Assembly (NCBI GenBank): GCA_022449325.1
Contig: JAKUSK010000005.1
Location: forward strand, 6,411 to 31,077
Direction: 5' to 3'
Source of the DNA: Nitrososphaerales archaeon
GTDB taxonomy: Archaea; Thermoproteota; Nitrososphaeria; Nitrososphaerales; UBA57
Length of the DNA: 24,667 nt
Each line of letters opens with the position of its first letter. The first letter of the stretch is position 1. Positions 16,370-23,904 of the stretch are shown here, one piece after another. The notes under the pieces were generated by a model that saw only the letters and a list, made by a program, of their open reading frames with translations, ran no database searches and was not told where the DNA came from. Made by a program: the position numbers and the translations under genes.

Positions 16370-19069
16370 TTAAGTAGTATCCTCGATTTTTGTTGTACTT
16401 TTGAGTTCGTGGTTGGAGGAAACATGAACGCCTTGTTCTAATAGATATGAATGAGAAAGTAATCTTTCTCCTTGAGTTGTTTGATTGTATAATATATCCA
16501 TTTCTTTGAATGTTTCTAAATTATCAATACGAGCTTTTGCAGCAATAATCAAGAATCTCATAGTCCAAGGATCAGTTGAATCAACTTCACGTATGTAAAT
16601 ACTTTTAGAAGCATCTTGAGTTACATAACCAGACAACATAGTTTTAGCTTCAGAGTCGAGGTCTTTATCCCATAATCCTCTAGGACTTACAACGGTAAAC
16701 CATAGATAATCAGTTCTGTACTCGGCAGTGAGGCCCATTGTAGCAGGAATTCGAAATATACCTAGAGCACCAGAAAGATATTCTTTTAGATGTTTTCTAT
16801 CAATTATTTCATTAAGCATATTTTCTTGGGTAAGAGAAGCTTCGTCTTCTAACAAAATACGTTGCATTATCTTTAGTTGTTCGCCTTCAGTTAATTCGGC
16901 AACACGGTCATAATAACCTCTATCACGCATAGATTCATTCATTTTTTCATAATACGAATTTTGAAGATTTGTTGCTTCGGTTAAGAGTTTTCTATAAGAA
17001 GAAGCCACTTCGAATTTTCTTTCAATATTTTGATATGCAGATAATTTTGCCTGAATAGTTTTACGTTCTTCAGTAATTGCTTCAAGTTGAGCGTCAATAA
17101 TATTTAGTTCGTGTTCTAAATCACTCGCTTTACCTTGCATGTATTTCTTTTTTGGTCCCAAGAATCCAAAACGGATTTTTTTAGCTTGTCCACCAACTCT
17201 GCCTTTTTCTTGTTCACGACTACGTTTTTTTATAGTAAGATTTTCTTCTTCAACTTTTAGCTCTTCAGTTCTTTCTGAAGTTAATCTTTTCATAACTTGA
17301 CAGTCACTAAGACGTGCATCCAAAGTTTTAACTTCAGTTTCAACAGGAGATAGAAGTGAAGAAAGAAGTGCGAAATTAATTACAAGTTCAGGGTTACTAA
17401 TTCGTTCGACTCCAACTTTCATGCGTTTATGTAGTTCAGTCTTTTCAGTTTTGTCAAGACGTTTATTGAGTTTATCGGCAAGATTACTAATGTTAAGATA
17501 TAACTGTAGACCTGTGAGATAATGATCAATTAATTCTACAAGGTTTATAGTATCATTAATAATTTGATTTTGTCTAGGAGTAAGTTTTTGTGCACTAGGG
17601 AGTGTACTGCGTAAGTCTTCTGTTAATTGTTTAACTTTATCTTGTAAAGTAGTGTAATTTTGAGATAAATTACCGCTAAGTTCTACTAATTCTCGAGTTA
17701 AAGTATCAATACGAGCTTCTACAGTTCCGTCTGCAGCGTCCAGTCCAATGGATAAAACAGATCGAGATAAGTCAGTGACTAGAGTACGAGTAGCTGTTTC
17801 AGCACCACGGATATGCATAAGTAATTCAGCTTCCATAGAAACTCCTTCACCAAGGAAACTTTGTACATTTTCTTCGAATCGATCTTCTTCATAGGTATTT
17901 TTCTCAATTGCAAGGCCTTTGTATATAGCTTTTAATTCATCATAAGATGCATTCATTACATCAACGATTCCTGATGATTGTTCATTTCCTGAATAGATTT
18001 CCAGTTTTTCTTTTCTGAGTTCACGTAAACGATCCAATTTATCGAGATATATTTTTGTTAGATCGATAAATTCAGCTACTGGATAAGAGACTTTAAGGGT
18101 AGAGATTACGTTAACCCATTTACCTCCTAAATCGACATTAGAACCAATATTACTGAATAAATCTGCCAAGTCAAAATTCAGAGATTTCATAAGAATATCA
18201 ACAATTGCTTCGTCGACTAATTTTCGAGCGTCGAGAACACTACCAGTTCGACTATAAGCAGGACCAAGAGACATCATAAGAAAAGCAGTAAAAGGATTTT
18301 TATATGGTTCGCCATATTGGCTTACAATATTATGATTTAATGAACGATCTATAGCATATTCGTGTTCAAGAAGAGAAGAATAACATGAAGCGCCTTTAGC
18401 AGGAGGGTCGTCGCCGCCACAAGGAAGAATAGCCAAACCAATTATAGGAATTCCACTACCTATTTTTTTTCTCAAATGTCGTGCAAAATCTAATGCAGTG
18501 CCACTTCCAGAACCTCCACCAAGACCATAAATTAAGAAAATTATTGGTTGAATTGTCGATGTAAAAACATGTTCTTTGAATTTATCCATATATCCGTCAA
18601 CTAGTTTTAGATGATGATAATTTAAGCCATAAATTGCTTTTGATAATGCTCGTTTTCTTCCAACACCGCCAGCCAATGGAGGGATTTCCATTGATGAAGA
18701 AAGCCAGGGTTTGTAGTTTTCAGGTACTTTAGCTCCTTCTCTCTCTAAAAAATCCGGATATGTTTTGATAAAATCAAACATTGATTCAGGAGTAGGAAAT
18801 TTCATAGTTTTGCTTTCTAGACTTATTTTATCAGAAGGAATTCCATTTGATTTGAGATTATCAGATAAATTTTTGTATGCCATATCAAGACTACGTATAT
18901 CGTGATCTGCTACATCCAATGCAAGAAGTGAAACTTTAATTCCGTCATTTTTTAAAAGAGAAACAAGATTATCGTGATTTTGGACAAATGACTCAATAAC
19001 GTTTGCGCCTGTTCCACCCAGACCAACAATTTGTATAGAACTAGTATAATCAGAAGCCAATGTAATCAC
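16370..19069 (-). CDS. Tubulin/FtsZ-superfamily GTPase with long coiled-coil extension (Tubulin_2-like)
   Basis: An 899-residue protein whose first 330 residues form a tubulin-superfamily GTPase domain. Visible elements: T1 loop QIVGLGGTGANV (13-24), T3-like LAGGVGRKRALSKA (132-145), the T4 tubulin signature GLGGGSGSG (182-190), and the T7 catalytic loop NFDLAD (298-303), matching the NxDxxD of FtsZ. The intact T4 and T7 loops predict a protein that binds GTP and can polymerise, because T7 completes the GTPase site of the next subunit. A helical region follows (about 340-570), then a coiled coil (about 577-710) interrupted by a basic segment (about 615-643), then a C-terminal globular part with FTVVSPRGLW and STDPWTMRFLIIAAKA. 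The length far exceeds FtsZ (about 350-400) and fits the large Tubulin_2-type family. The GTG start overlaps the TAG of the upstream gene. A TTG three codons later, behind GTGAT, is an alternative. Confidence 0.88.
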   Translation of the reverse strand: MITLASDYTSSIQIVGLGGTGANVIESFVQNHDNLVSLLKNDGIKVSLLALDVADHDIRSLDMAYKNLSDNLKSNGIPSDKISLESKTMKFPTPESMFDFIKTYPDFLEREGAKVPENYKPWLSSSMEIPPLAGGVGRKRALSKAIYGLNYHHLKLVDGYMDKFKEHVFTSTIQPIIFLIYGLGGGSGSGTALDFARHLRKKIGSGIPIIGLAILPCGGDDPPAKGASCYSSLLEHEYAIDRSLNHNIVSQYGEPYKNPFTAFLMMSLGPAYSRTGSVLDARKLVDEAIVDILMKSLNFDLADLFSNIGSNVDLGGKWVNVISTLKVSYPVAEFIDLTKIYLDKLDRLRELRKEKLEIYSGNEQSSGIVDVMNASYDELKAIYKGLAIEKNTYEEDRFEENVQSFLGEGVSMEAELLMHIRGAETATRTLVTDLSRSVLSIGLDAADGTVEARIDTLTRELVELSGNLSQNYTTLQDKVKQLTEDLRSTLPSAQKLTPRQNQIINDTINLVELIDHYLTGLQLYLNISNLADKLNKRLDKTEKTELHKRMKVGVERISNPELVINFALLSSLLSPVETEVKTLDARLSDCQVMKRLTSERTEELKVEEENLTIKKRSREQEKGRVGGQAKKIRFGFLGPKKKYMQGKASDLEHELNIIDAQLEAITEERKTIQAKLSAYQNIERKFEVASSYRKLLTEATNLQNSYYEKMNESMRDRGYYDRVAELTEGEQLKIMQRILLEDEASLTQENMLNEIIDRKHLKEYLSGALGIFRIPATMGLTAEYRTDYLWFTVVSPRGLWDKDLDSEAKTMLSGYVTQDASKSIYIREVDSTDPWTMRFLIIAAKARIDNLETFKEMDILYNQTTQGERLLSHSYLLEQGVHVSSNHELKSTTKIEDTT

Positions 19070-19998
19070 TATACTAATTCTTTTAGCTCCTTTTTAATAG
19101 TTTCAAGGTCGTCAGCTAGTGACCTATCAATTCTAGAGGCTTTAATGAGTAAGAGATCTAATTTATCTGCCTTTTCAGAAACACTAGACGAGAGGTAGGA
19201 AGTAGAAGATCGAGTGCGAATAAATAACAAAAGAAAAGCAATAGTAGTAATGCCAAGAAATATACTAGAAACAATTAACAATGTAGTAGTACGAGGAGGT
19301 TCAGGATAATCTGAATCAGGTATTGTTTCAAGAAGTTGTATTGCATCGTCATATAAACCAAAGCTAGTAAGGTATTCAGCTTCTGAAACAATTTCAAATG
19401 CTAAAGAATTATATTTTTCGTCCATAGAAATTGAATCTAGTTTCTCGGTTTTAGATTGTAATAACGCGTCATATGAAATAATAGTTTGATCAGTAATTGT
19501 ATAAGTACGTTCGTCAAGAATCTCCATAGAATCAAGGGACATTACAAGGAGTGGAACAAGTTCAAGTGCATGAATAGTCTTACCAATATCATCAATTTCT
19601 TTTTCAGTTATTGCTTCGGGAATTTTTCCATCTAATGTAAACTGAGCAGTTCCTTCAATGGCTTGAAATGTAATTGATTGAGATCCAGGAGTCCATGTAG
19701 AAGTTTCAACGCCTTCGTAATTATTATTAAGTGTCCAAAACGAATTTCCAGATTTTTCCATACTAGTTGTTAAAAGAATATTATCAGATAATGTTGCACC
19801 AATTTCTATTTCAAAGTTTATAGTATAACTACCGCCCGCAACTAGAAACTCATCAGTAACATCGTTTCCATTAGGATCAAGAACTGTAAAACTAGTAATT
19901 ACAGCAGGTGCTTGAGCGTATGAAATAGGTAAAATAATTCCTGAGAGAAATAGTGAAAAAATTAGAAGTAAGAACTTTACATTAGTCATTAAGTACAT
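19069..19998 (-). CDS. Signal-peptide-bearing, single-pass membrane protein, first gene of tubulin-like operon
   Basis: A 309-residue protein of unknown function. It has an N-terminal signal peptide (about 1-30, ending SYAQA), an extracytoplasmic beta-rich Ig-like part (about 31-125), a helical stalk (about 130-225), one transmembrane helix (about 238-260, preceded by a Pro-rich YPEPPR turn) and a 50-residue cytoplasmic tail with a heptad-like helix ending in KKELKELV. The topology therefore links the outside of the cell with the cytoplasm. A TATA-like GAAAATATATATTT is centred about 27 nt upstream of the ATG at 19998, favouring that start over the ATG three codons later. The stop overlaps the GTG start of the tubulin-like gene by one base, which implies coupled translation. 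A link to the tubulin-like protein through the cytoplasmic tail is inference. Confidence 0.8.
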   Translation of the reverse strand: MYLMTNVKFLLLIFSLFLSGIILPISYAQAPAVITSFTVLDPNGNDVTDEFLVAGGSYTINFEIEIGATLSDNILLTTSMEKSGNSFWTLNNNYEGVETSTWTPGSQSITFQAIEGTAQFTLDGKIPEAITEKEIDDIGKTIHALELVPLLVMSLDSMEILDERTYTITDQTIISYDALLQSKTEKLDSISMDEKYNSLAFEIVSEAEYLTSFGLYDDAIQLLETIPDSDYPEPPRTTTLLIVSSIFLGITTIAFLLLFIRTRSSTSYLSSSVSEKADKLDLLLIKASRIDRSLADDLETIKKELKELV

Positions 19999-20068
19999 AC
20001 AAATATTATTAATTATTCAAATATATATTTTCACTAAATTTAGAGCTGTAAGAAACTATTTTCCCTGA
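19999..20068 (-). promoter_or_regulatory. Promoter of the tubulin-like operon
   Basis: The 70-nt spacer contains GAAAATATATATTT on the minus strand (20032-20019). Its centre is about 27 nt from the ATG at 19998, the normal distance for an archaeal TATA box with leaderless transcription. The far end borders the stop codon of the SLOG-family gene. No clear terminator hairpin is seen for that upstream gene. Confidence 0.6.
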
Positions 20069-20584
20069 TTAATGAGAAAAAAAAGCCTCATCAATTGCAG
20101 TGTTAACATCTTTTGCAGTAAAAAAAGTATTTGATGAAATTTTGAATTCAGAATTTATTAAAATATCTACTGCTCCACCAGTATTAGCAAGTAAAATTAC
20201 CTTTTTGTTAAGATTCATTGCCATAGATAATTCAGACAAAGTACCCCAACTTCCAGCAATACCAATTACAACATCGGCAAGATTGACAATAAAAAAATTT
20301 CGAAGTTTACCAAGTGAAGTAGGAATAATTATATCAGTGAAAGAATTAGAGTCAGTTTTATTTAATGTAGGTAAAATTCCAACTGTAATTCCATTAGATT
20401 TTTTTGCACCACGAGAAGCAGCCTCCATTACACCACCCATACCGCCACACAAAAGAATTCCATTACGTTTTCCAATTTCAAATCCGATTTGCTCTGATGT
20501 AGAATTTACAAAGTCAGATAGAATTTCATTACTGCCACAAACTGCAATCTTTTTGGACGATGATTTATTCAAGATAATTTCCAC
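20069..20584 (-). CDS. SLOG-fold protein of the TIGR00725 type (LOG/lysine decarboxylase-like)
   Basis: A 171-residue Rossmann-type SLOG-superfamily protein. It shows KIAVCGSNE near the N-terminus, LLCGGMGGVMEAASRGAKKSNG (about 44-65), TSLGKLRNFFIVNLADVVIGI and the phosphate-binding GSWGTLSE loop (111-118), the pattern of the TIGR00725 group. Relatives bind nucleotides or the molybdenum cofactor, or act as cytokinin-type phosphoribohydrolases; the substrate cannot be chosen here. The start is GTG at 20584, overlapping the end of the flavin reductase gene by 20 nt. A TTG at 20572 is an alternative that keeps the whole domain and overlaps by only 8 nt. Translation is probably coupled to the upstream gene. 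Confidence 0.85.
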   Translation of the reverse strand: MEIILNKSSSKKIAVCGSNEILSDFVNSTSEQIGFEIGKRNGILLCGGMGGVMEAASRGAKKSNGITVGILPTLNKTDSNSFTDIIIPTSLGKLRNFFIVNLADVVIGIAGSWGTLSELSMAMNLNKKVILLANTGGAVDILINSEFKISSNTFFTAKDVNTAIDEAFFSH

Positions 20585-21032
20585 GGTAATAAATTAAAGG
20601 ATCTAAATTTTTATTGTTAAGTAATTCAATTTTGCCAATGAATATATTGTGGTCTCCTGCAGAAATAATTTTTTCAACCGTACAATCAATGTAACCTAAT
20701 GAATTAGCAATAATTGGTGAACCAGTAATCTTTTTTGTAGTTTTAACTTTATCAAATCTATTTCGATTTGTTGAATCTGAAAATATTTTACTAAGATGTT
20801 TTTGATTTTTATTGAGTATATTTACTGCAAAAATTTTACTACGTTTAAGAATTTTATTAGATTCAGATTTTTTATCAATACAAATCAGTATAAGAGGAGG
20901 ATCTAATGAAAGAGATGAAAATGCATTAACGGTTAATCCATAAGGTTTGTTATCTAGAAAAGTAGTTACAACAGTAACTCCAGTGGCAAAAGAACCTAAA
21001 GTTTTCTTAAATTTATTGGTAGAAATAGGCAC
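20565..21032 (-). CDS. Flavin reductase-like FMN-binding protein
   Basis: A protein of about 155 residues with the flavin reductase-like split-barrel fold. The characteristic N-terminal run is NKFKKTLGSFATGVTVVTT, then YGLTVNAFSSLSLDPPLILIC, with an SNKIL and FAVNIL segment and a C-terminal DHNIFIGKIELL. Such proteins reduce FMN or FAD with NAD(P)H, often for a partner monooxygenase; no partner is visible here. I choose GTG at 21032, because the in-frame TTG at 21074 would translate straight through the TATA-like palindrome centred at about 21061.5, roughly 30 nt upstream of the GTG. The family also normally begins just before the FKKTLG helix. The gene overlaps the SLOG-family gene downstream. 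Confidence 0.85.
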   Translation of the reverse strand: MPISTNKFKKTLGSFATGVTVVTTFLDNKPYGLTVNAFSSLSLDPPLILICIDKKSESNKILKRSKIFAVNILNKNQKHLSKIFSDSTNRNRFDKVKTTKKITGSPIIANSLGYIDCTVEKIISAGDHNIFIGKIELLNNKNLDPLIYYRGNYLE

Positions 21033-21098
21033 AAATTCTTTTACATTTAAACAATATATAATTATATATAACAAGGAATAATTGATTTTTATAATATT
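21033..21098. promoter_or_regulatory. Bidirectional palindromic TATA region
   Basis: A perfect 16-bp palindrome, ATATATAATTATATAT, occupies 21054-21069. It is about 30 nt from the GTG of the flavin reductase gene and about 37 nt from the ATG of the plus-strand iron-trafficking-like gene, so one AT-rich element could serve both directions. The plus gene would then have a leader of about 10 nt. Confidence 0.5.
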
Positions 21099-21338
21099 AT
21101 GATAGATTGTATAAAATGTAAAATGAGCAAAGAATCCATAGAAATAATGAATTTTAAGGGAGATTTAGGTGTTGAAATTAAAGAATCAGTCTGTAATGAA
21201 TGCTTTTTAGAATGGGAAAATGACATGCAGATGAAAGTAATGAACGAATACAGATTAGATTTATCTAATAAAGAACATAGAGATTTTTTGATTAAAAAAA
21301 TGAAAGAATTTCTTACATTAATAGAAACTGAGTTATGA
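21099..21338 (+). CDS. YggX-like Fe(2+)-trafficking family protein with two CxxC pairs
   Basis: A 79-residue cytoplasmic protein. From residue 19 onward (FKGDLGVEIKESVCNECFLEW ... MNEYRLDLSNKEHRDFL) it follows the pattern of the YggX iron-trafficking/oxidative damage protection family: GELG near the start, a Trp-containing helix, then MNEK-L-N--EHR. Unlike the bacterial members it has two CxxC pairs, Cys4/Cys7 and Cys32/Cys35, which would form a metal site such as a zinc knuckle or an iron site. The family is linked to iron delivery and resistance to oxidative damage in bacteria. Assignment is by sequence pattern and is moderately secure. It overlaps the end of the convergent aconitase gene, a [4Fe-4S] enzyme, by 6 nt. 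Confidence 0.7.
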   Translation: MIDCIKCKMSKESIEIMNFKGDLGVEIKESVCNECFLEWENDMQMKVMNEYRLDLSNKEHRDFLIKKMKEFLTLIETEL

Positions 21339-23594
21339 TATACGAGAACGTAATACGTTTAATGCAGAACCCTGTTTAAACCATTCAATTTGAGAAGTAT
21401 TATAAGAATGTGATAAAATAATTTCTTCGGAAGAATTATTTGAGTGAGTGATTAGACCAACCAAGTTTTTATTTTCTGAAAAAGAATCAAGATTTTTAAT
21501 AGTTATTTGATCAGATTGTTTGATTTTATCATAATCATTTTCATTTTTAAAAGTTAATGCCAAAATACCTTGTTTTTTTAAGTTAGTTTCATGGATTCGT
21601 GCAAAACTTTTGACAATAACAGCAACACAACCTAGATGTCTTGGTGTCATTGCAGCGTGTTCACGGCTACTTCCCTCACCATAATTATGATCACCAATAA
21701 TCAACCAAGAAAGATTATTGGATTTATATGAACGAGCAATTTCAGCAAATTTATTAACATCATTAGTAAGGTTGTTAATTCCAGTTCCTATTTCATTAGT
21801 AAAAGAATTGGAAGCTCCAAGTAGAAGATTGTTGCTAATATTATCAATATGACCTCGATAACGTAACCAATAACCAGCAGGAGATATATGATCAGTAGTA
21901 CATTTTCCTGTGACTTTAGCAAGAATTGTTATATTAGAATAATTATTTAGATTTAAAGAGGAAAAGGGTTCTAACAGTTGTAATCTTTTACTATCAGTCG
22001 ATACTGTAACAGCAATTTCAGGATTAGAATTAGGAGGTATGAAAAGATTTTTAGGAGAAATAAAACCATTTTCTGGAATGTCAATAGTCTTCGGAGCATT
22101 TAATTTAAATTTAGTACCATGATCGTCAATTAGGAAATCTTTGAGCGGGTTAAAGGATAATTTACCACTAAGAGCCAAAGCAACTACTATTTCAGGACTT
22201 GCAATAAAGTTCATAGTTTCACGACTTCCGTCATTTCGGCCAGGAAAGTTCCTATTAAACGAAGTAATAATAGTATTTTTAGTATCCTGAGCTTCGGGTC
22301 GGTTCCATTGTCCAATACACGGTCCACAGGCATTTGCAAGAACAGTAGCACCAATAGATTCAAGATTGTCGAGTTGGCCATCTCTTTGAATAGTAGCACG
22401 GATTTGTTCAGAACCTGGCGTAACTAGTAGTGGCGTTTTTGATATAATGCCGTTAGTTTGTGCTTGTTTAGCGATATCAGAAACACGAGACATATCTTCG
22501 TAAGAAGAATTGGTACAACTGCCAATTAGAGCAACAGCAATATCATCAATATAATCATTTTCAGACACATCTTGTGCTAGTTGAGATATTGGTCGAGCTA
22601 AATCAGGAGTATGTGGTCCTACTACATAAGGTTCTAGATCTGATAAATTAATTTCAATAACTTTATCAAAATATTTTTCAGGGTTTTTTTCAATATCACT
22701 ATCAGCACAAAGTAATGATGAATATTGTTCTGCAATGTCTGAAATATGTTTACGATTAGTAATTTTCAAATACTTGATCATAGATTCATCAAACGGAAAT
22801 ATTGAAGAAGTAGCACCCAATTCTGCACCCATATTTGTTATGGTAGCTTTTCCTGTACAGCTAATTGACTTTGTTCCGGGTCCGAAATATTCTATTATCG
22901 AATTTGTACCACCAGAAACAGTAAGAATGGAAGTCAAATATAGAATTATATCTTTAGCTGAACACCAACCACTAAGTTCACCTGTAAGATGTACTCCTAT
23001 TCGTTTAGGTAATAAAACTTCCCAGTCAAAACCAGCCATAACTTCGGATGCATCAATCCCTCCCACACCAATTGCAATCATGCCTAAACCACCGGCATTA
23101 GGAGTATGTGAATCAGTTCCAATCATAAGTCCTCCAGGGAATGCATAATTTTCAAGTAAAACTTGATGAATAATACCAGCTGCAGGTTTCCAGAAGCCAA
23201 TTCCATATTTACGACAAGATGATTCAAGGAATTGATAAACTTCATTGTTTTCATAAAGAGATGCCTTAGTATCTTCAGAAGCAGAATTACGTGCCTGAAT
23301 AAGATGATCACAATGAACAGTGGTAGGAAGAGAAACCTCTTTTAATCCAGATTGCATAAACTGTAAAATAACCATTTGACCAGTAACGTCTTGTAGTGCA
23401 ACGCGATCAGGGCTGAGAAAAATATAATCTTTGCCAGAAACATACCGTTTAATTGAATCAGAACTCATATGTCCAGTAATAATTTTATCAGAAAGAGTTA
23501 ACGGTGAAGAGTCAATAGAACGTAATTTTTCAATATTCTCACTCATTTTTTCATAAACGGCTTTAATTTGTTCTGAATTATAGTATTGGGACAT
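21333..23594 (-). CDS. Aconitate hydratase (mitochondrial-type aconitase)
   Basis: Catalyses the citrate-isocitrate isomerisation of the TCA cycle with a [4Fe-4S] cluster. The 753 residues show all expected features: HCDHLIQA (94-101), GTDSHTPNAGGLG (159-171), the cluster ligand Cys360 in LIGSCTNSSYEDMSR, Cys423 and Cys426 in NACGPCIGQW, TDHISPAG, and the swivel-domain GDHNYGEGSSREHAAMTPRHLG with the active-site Ser and Arg. The wording of the Cys360 and CGPCIG segments resembles the mitochondrial aconitase branch more than bacterial AcnA or AcnB. The ATG at 23594 has an AT-rich AATTATTATTAG about 33-39 nt upstream. It stands as a single-gene unit between the small convergent gene and the Lhr-like region. 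Confidence 0.96.
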   Translation of the reverse strand: MSQYYNSEQIKAVYEKMSENIEKLRSIDSSPLTLSDKIITGHMSSDSIKRYVSGKDYIFLSPDRVALQDVTGQMVILQFMQSGLKEVSLPTTVHCDHLIQARNSASEDTKASLYENNEVYQFLESSCRKYGIGFWKPAAGIIHQVLLENYAFPGGLMIGTDSHTPNAGGLGMIAIGVGGIDASEVMAGFDWEVLLPKRIGVHLTGELSGWCSAKDIILYLTSILTVSGGTNSIIEYFGPGTKSISCTGKATITNMGAELGATSSIFPFDESMIKYLKITNRKHISDIAEQYSSLLCADSDIEKNPEKYFDKVIEINLSDLEPYVVGPHTPDLARPISQLAQDVSENDYIDDIAVALIGSCTNSSYEDMSRVSDIAKQAQTNGIISKTPLLVTPGSEQIRATIQRDGQLDNLESIGATVLANACGPCIGQWNRPEAQDTKNTIITSFNRNFPGRNDGSRETMNFIASPEIVVALALSGKLSFNPLKDFLIDDHGTKFKLNAPKTIDIPENGFISPKNLFIPPNSNPEIAVTVSTDSKRLQLLEPFSSLNLNNYSNITILAKVTGKCTTDHISPAGYWLRYRGHIDNISNNLLLGASNSFTNEIGTGINNLTNDVNKFAEIARSYKSNNLSWLIIGDHNYGEGSSREHAAMTPRHLGCVAVIVKSFARIHETNLKKQGILALTFKNENDYDKIKQSDQITIKNLDSFSENKNLVGLITHSNNSSEEIILSHSYNTSQIEWFKQGSALNVLRSRIS

Positions 23595-23904
23595 AATCTA
23601 CACTAAGAGGAGGTAGGAATTTCTTTCTAATAATAATTCTGCATTATTAAAGACTCGTAAAAGTTAAATGAGTATAATTAGTTAATATCTTGCATGTCGA
23701 TTACTGAATATTTCAACTGGCAATCTTCTCTTTTAGCTCTGCTTTTCATATTGTCAATAATAATGATTTTTGTGTATGAATATCAGGTAAATAAAACAAA
23801 GATTTCTTAAATTAATGATTTTTGTCAAATAACATATACCAGAGTTAATAATAAAAACTGACGGATATGGATTTATGCAATGTTAATAATATGATAATTC
23901 TATC
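23595..23904. other. 310-nt divergent intergenic region
   Basis: The spacer separates aconitase (minus) from the Lhr-like helicase (plus). It holds a weak TATA-like element for aconitase (about 23627-23640, minus strand), a possible 38-codon plus-strand gene (23694-23810, listed separately) with a TATAAT-like sequence at about 23673-23680, and AT-rich sequence before the helicase start without a convincing Shine-Dalgarno. A GAGGAGG at about 23607-23613 on the plus strand is not followed by a nearby start codon. No tRNA-like or strong hairpin structure was seen. Confidence 0.6.
23694..23810 (+). CDS. Possible 38-aa single-pass membrane peptide
   Basis: A short open frame from ATG 23694 to TAA 23808-23810. 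The peptide begins MSITEYFNWQSS and has one continuous hydrophobic helix (about residues 12-28, LLALLFILSIIMIFVYE), followed by a polar, lysine-containing tail (YQVNKTKIS). The composition is typical of small membrane proteins. A TATAAT-like sequence lies about 15-20 nt upstream, slightly close for a leaderless promoter, and there is no clear Shine-Dalgarno. No family is recognised. The ORF could be chance in AT-rich DNA, although the topology of one helix with a basic tail is not random-looking. Confidence 0.4.
   Translation: MSITEYFNWQSSLLALLFILSIIMIFVYEYQVNKTKIS

Noticed and set aside
20100..20597. A 165-codon plus-strand open frame opposite the SLOG-family gene.
   Set aside because: The minus frame has clear SLOG motifs, and the plus frame has no recognisable domain and no promoter of its own.
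21033..21074. TTG at 21074 as the start of the flavin reductase-like protein.
   Set aside because: The extra 14 residues would be encoded by the TATA-like palindrome and are not part of the family's usual N-terminus.
22735..23148. A 137-codon plus-strand open frame inside the aconitase gene.
   Set aside because: It is the antisense of conserved aconitase sequence.
23606..23617. A strong-looking GAGGAGGT Shine-Dalgarno on the plus strand.
   Set aside because: No start codon with a sustained reading frame follows at a usable distance.
23862..23883. A 22-nt stretch upstream of the helicase matches 20 of 22 positions with part of the giant surface protein gene (from about 9507).
   Set aside because: In AT-rich DNA of this length one or two such matches between random positions are expected, and the similarity stops at both ends.
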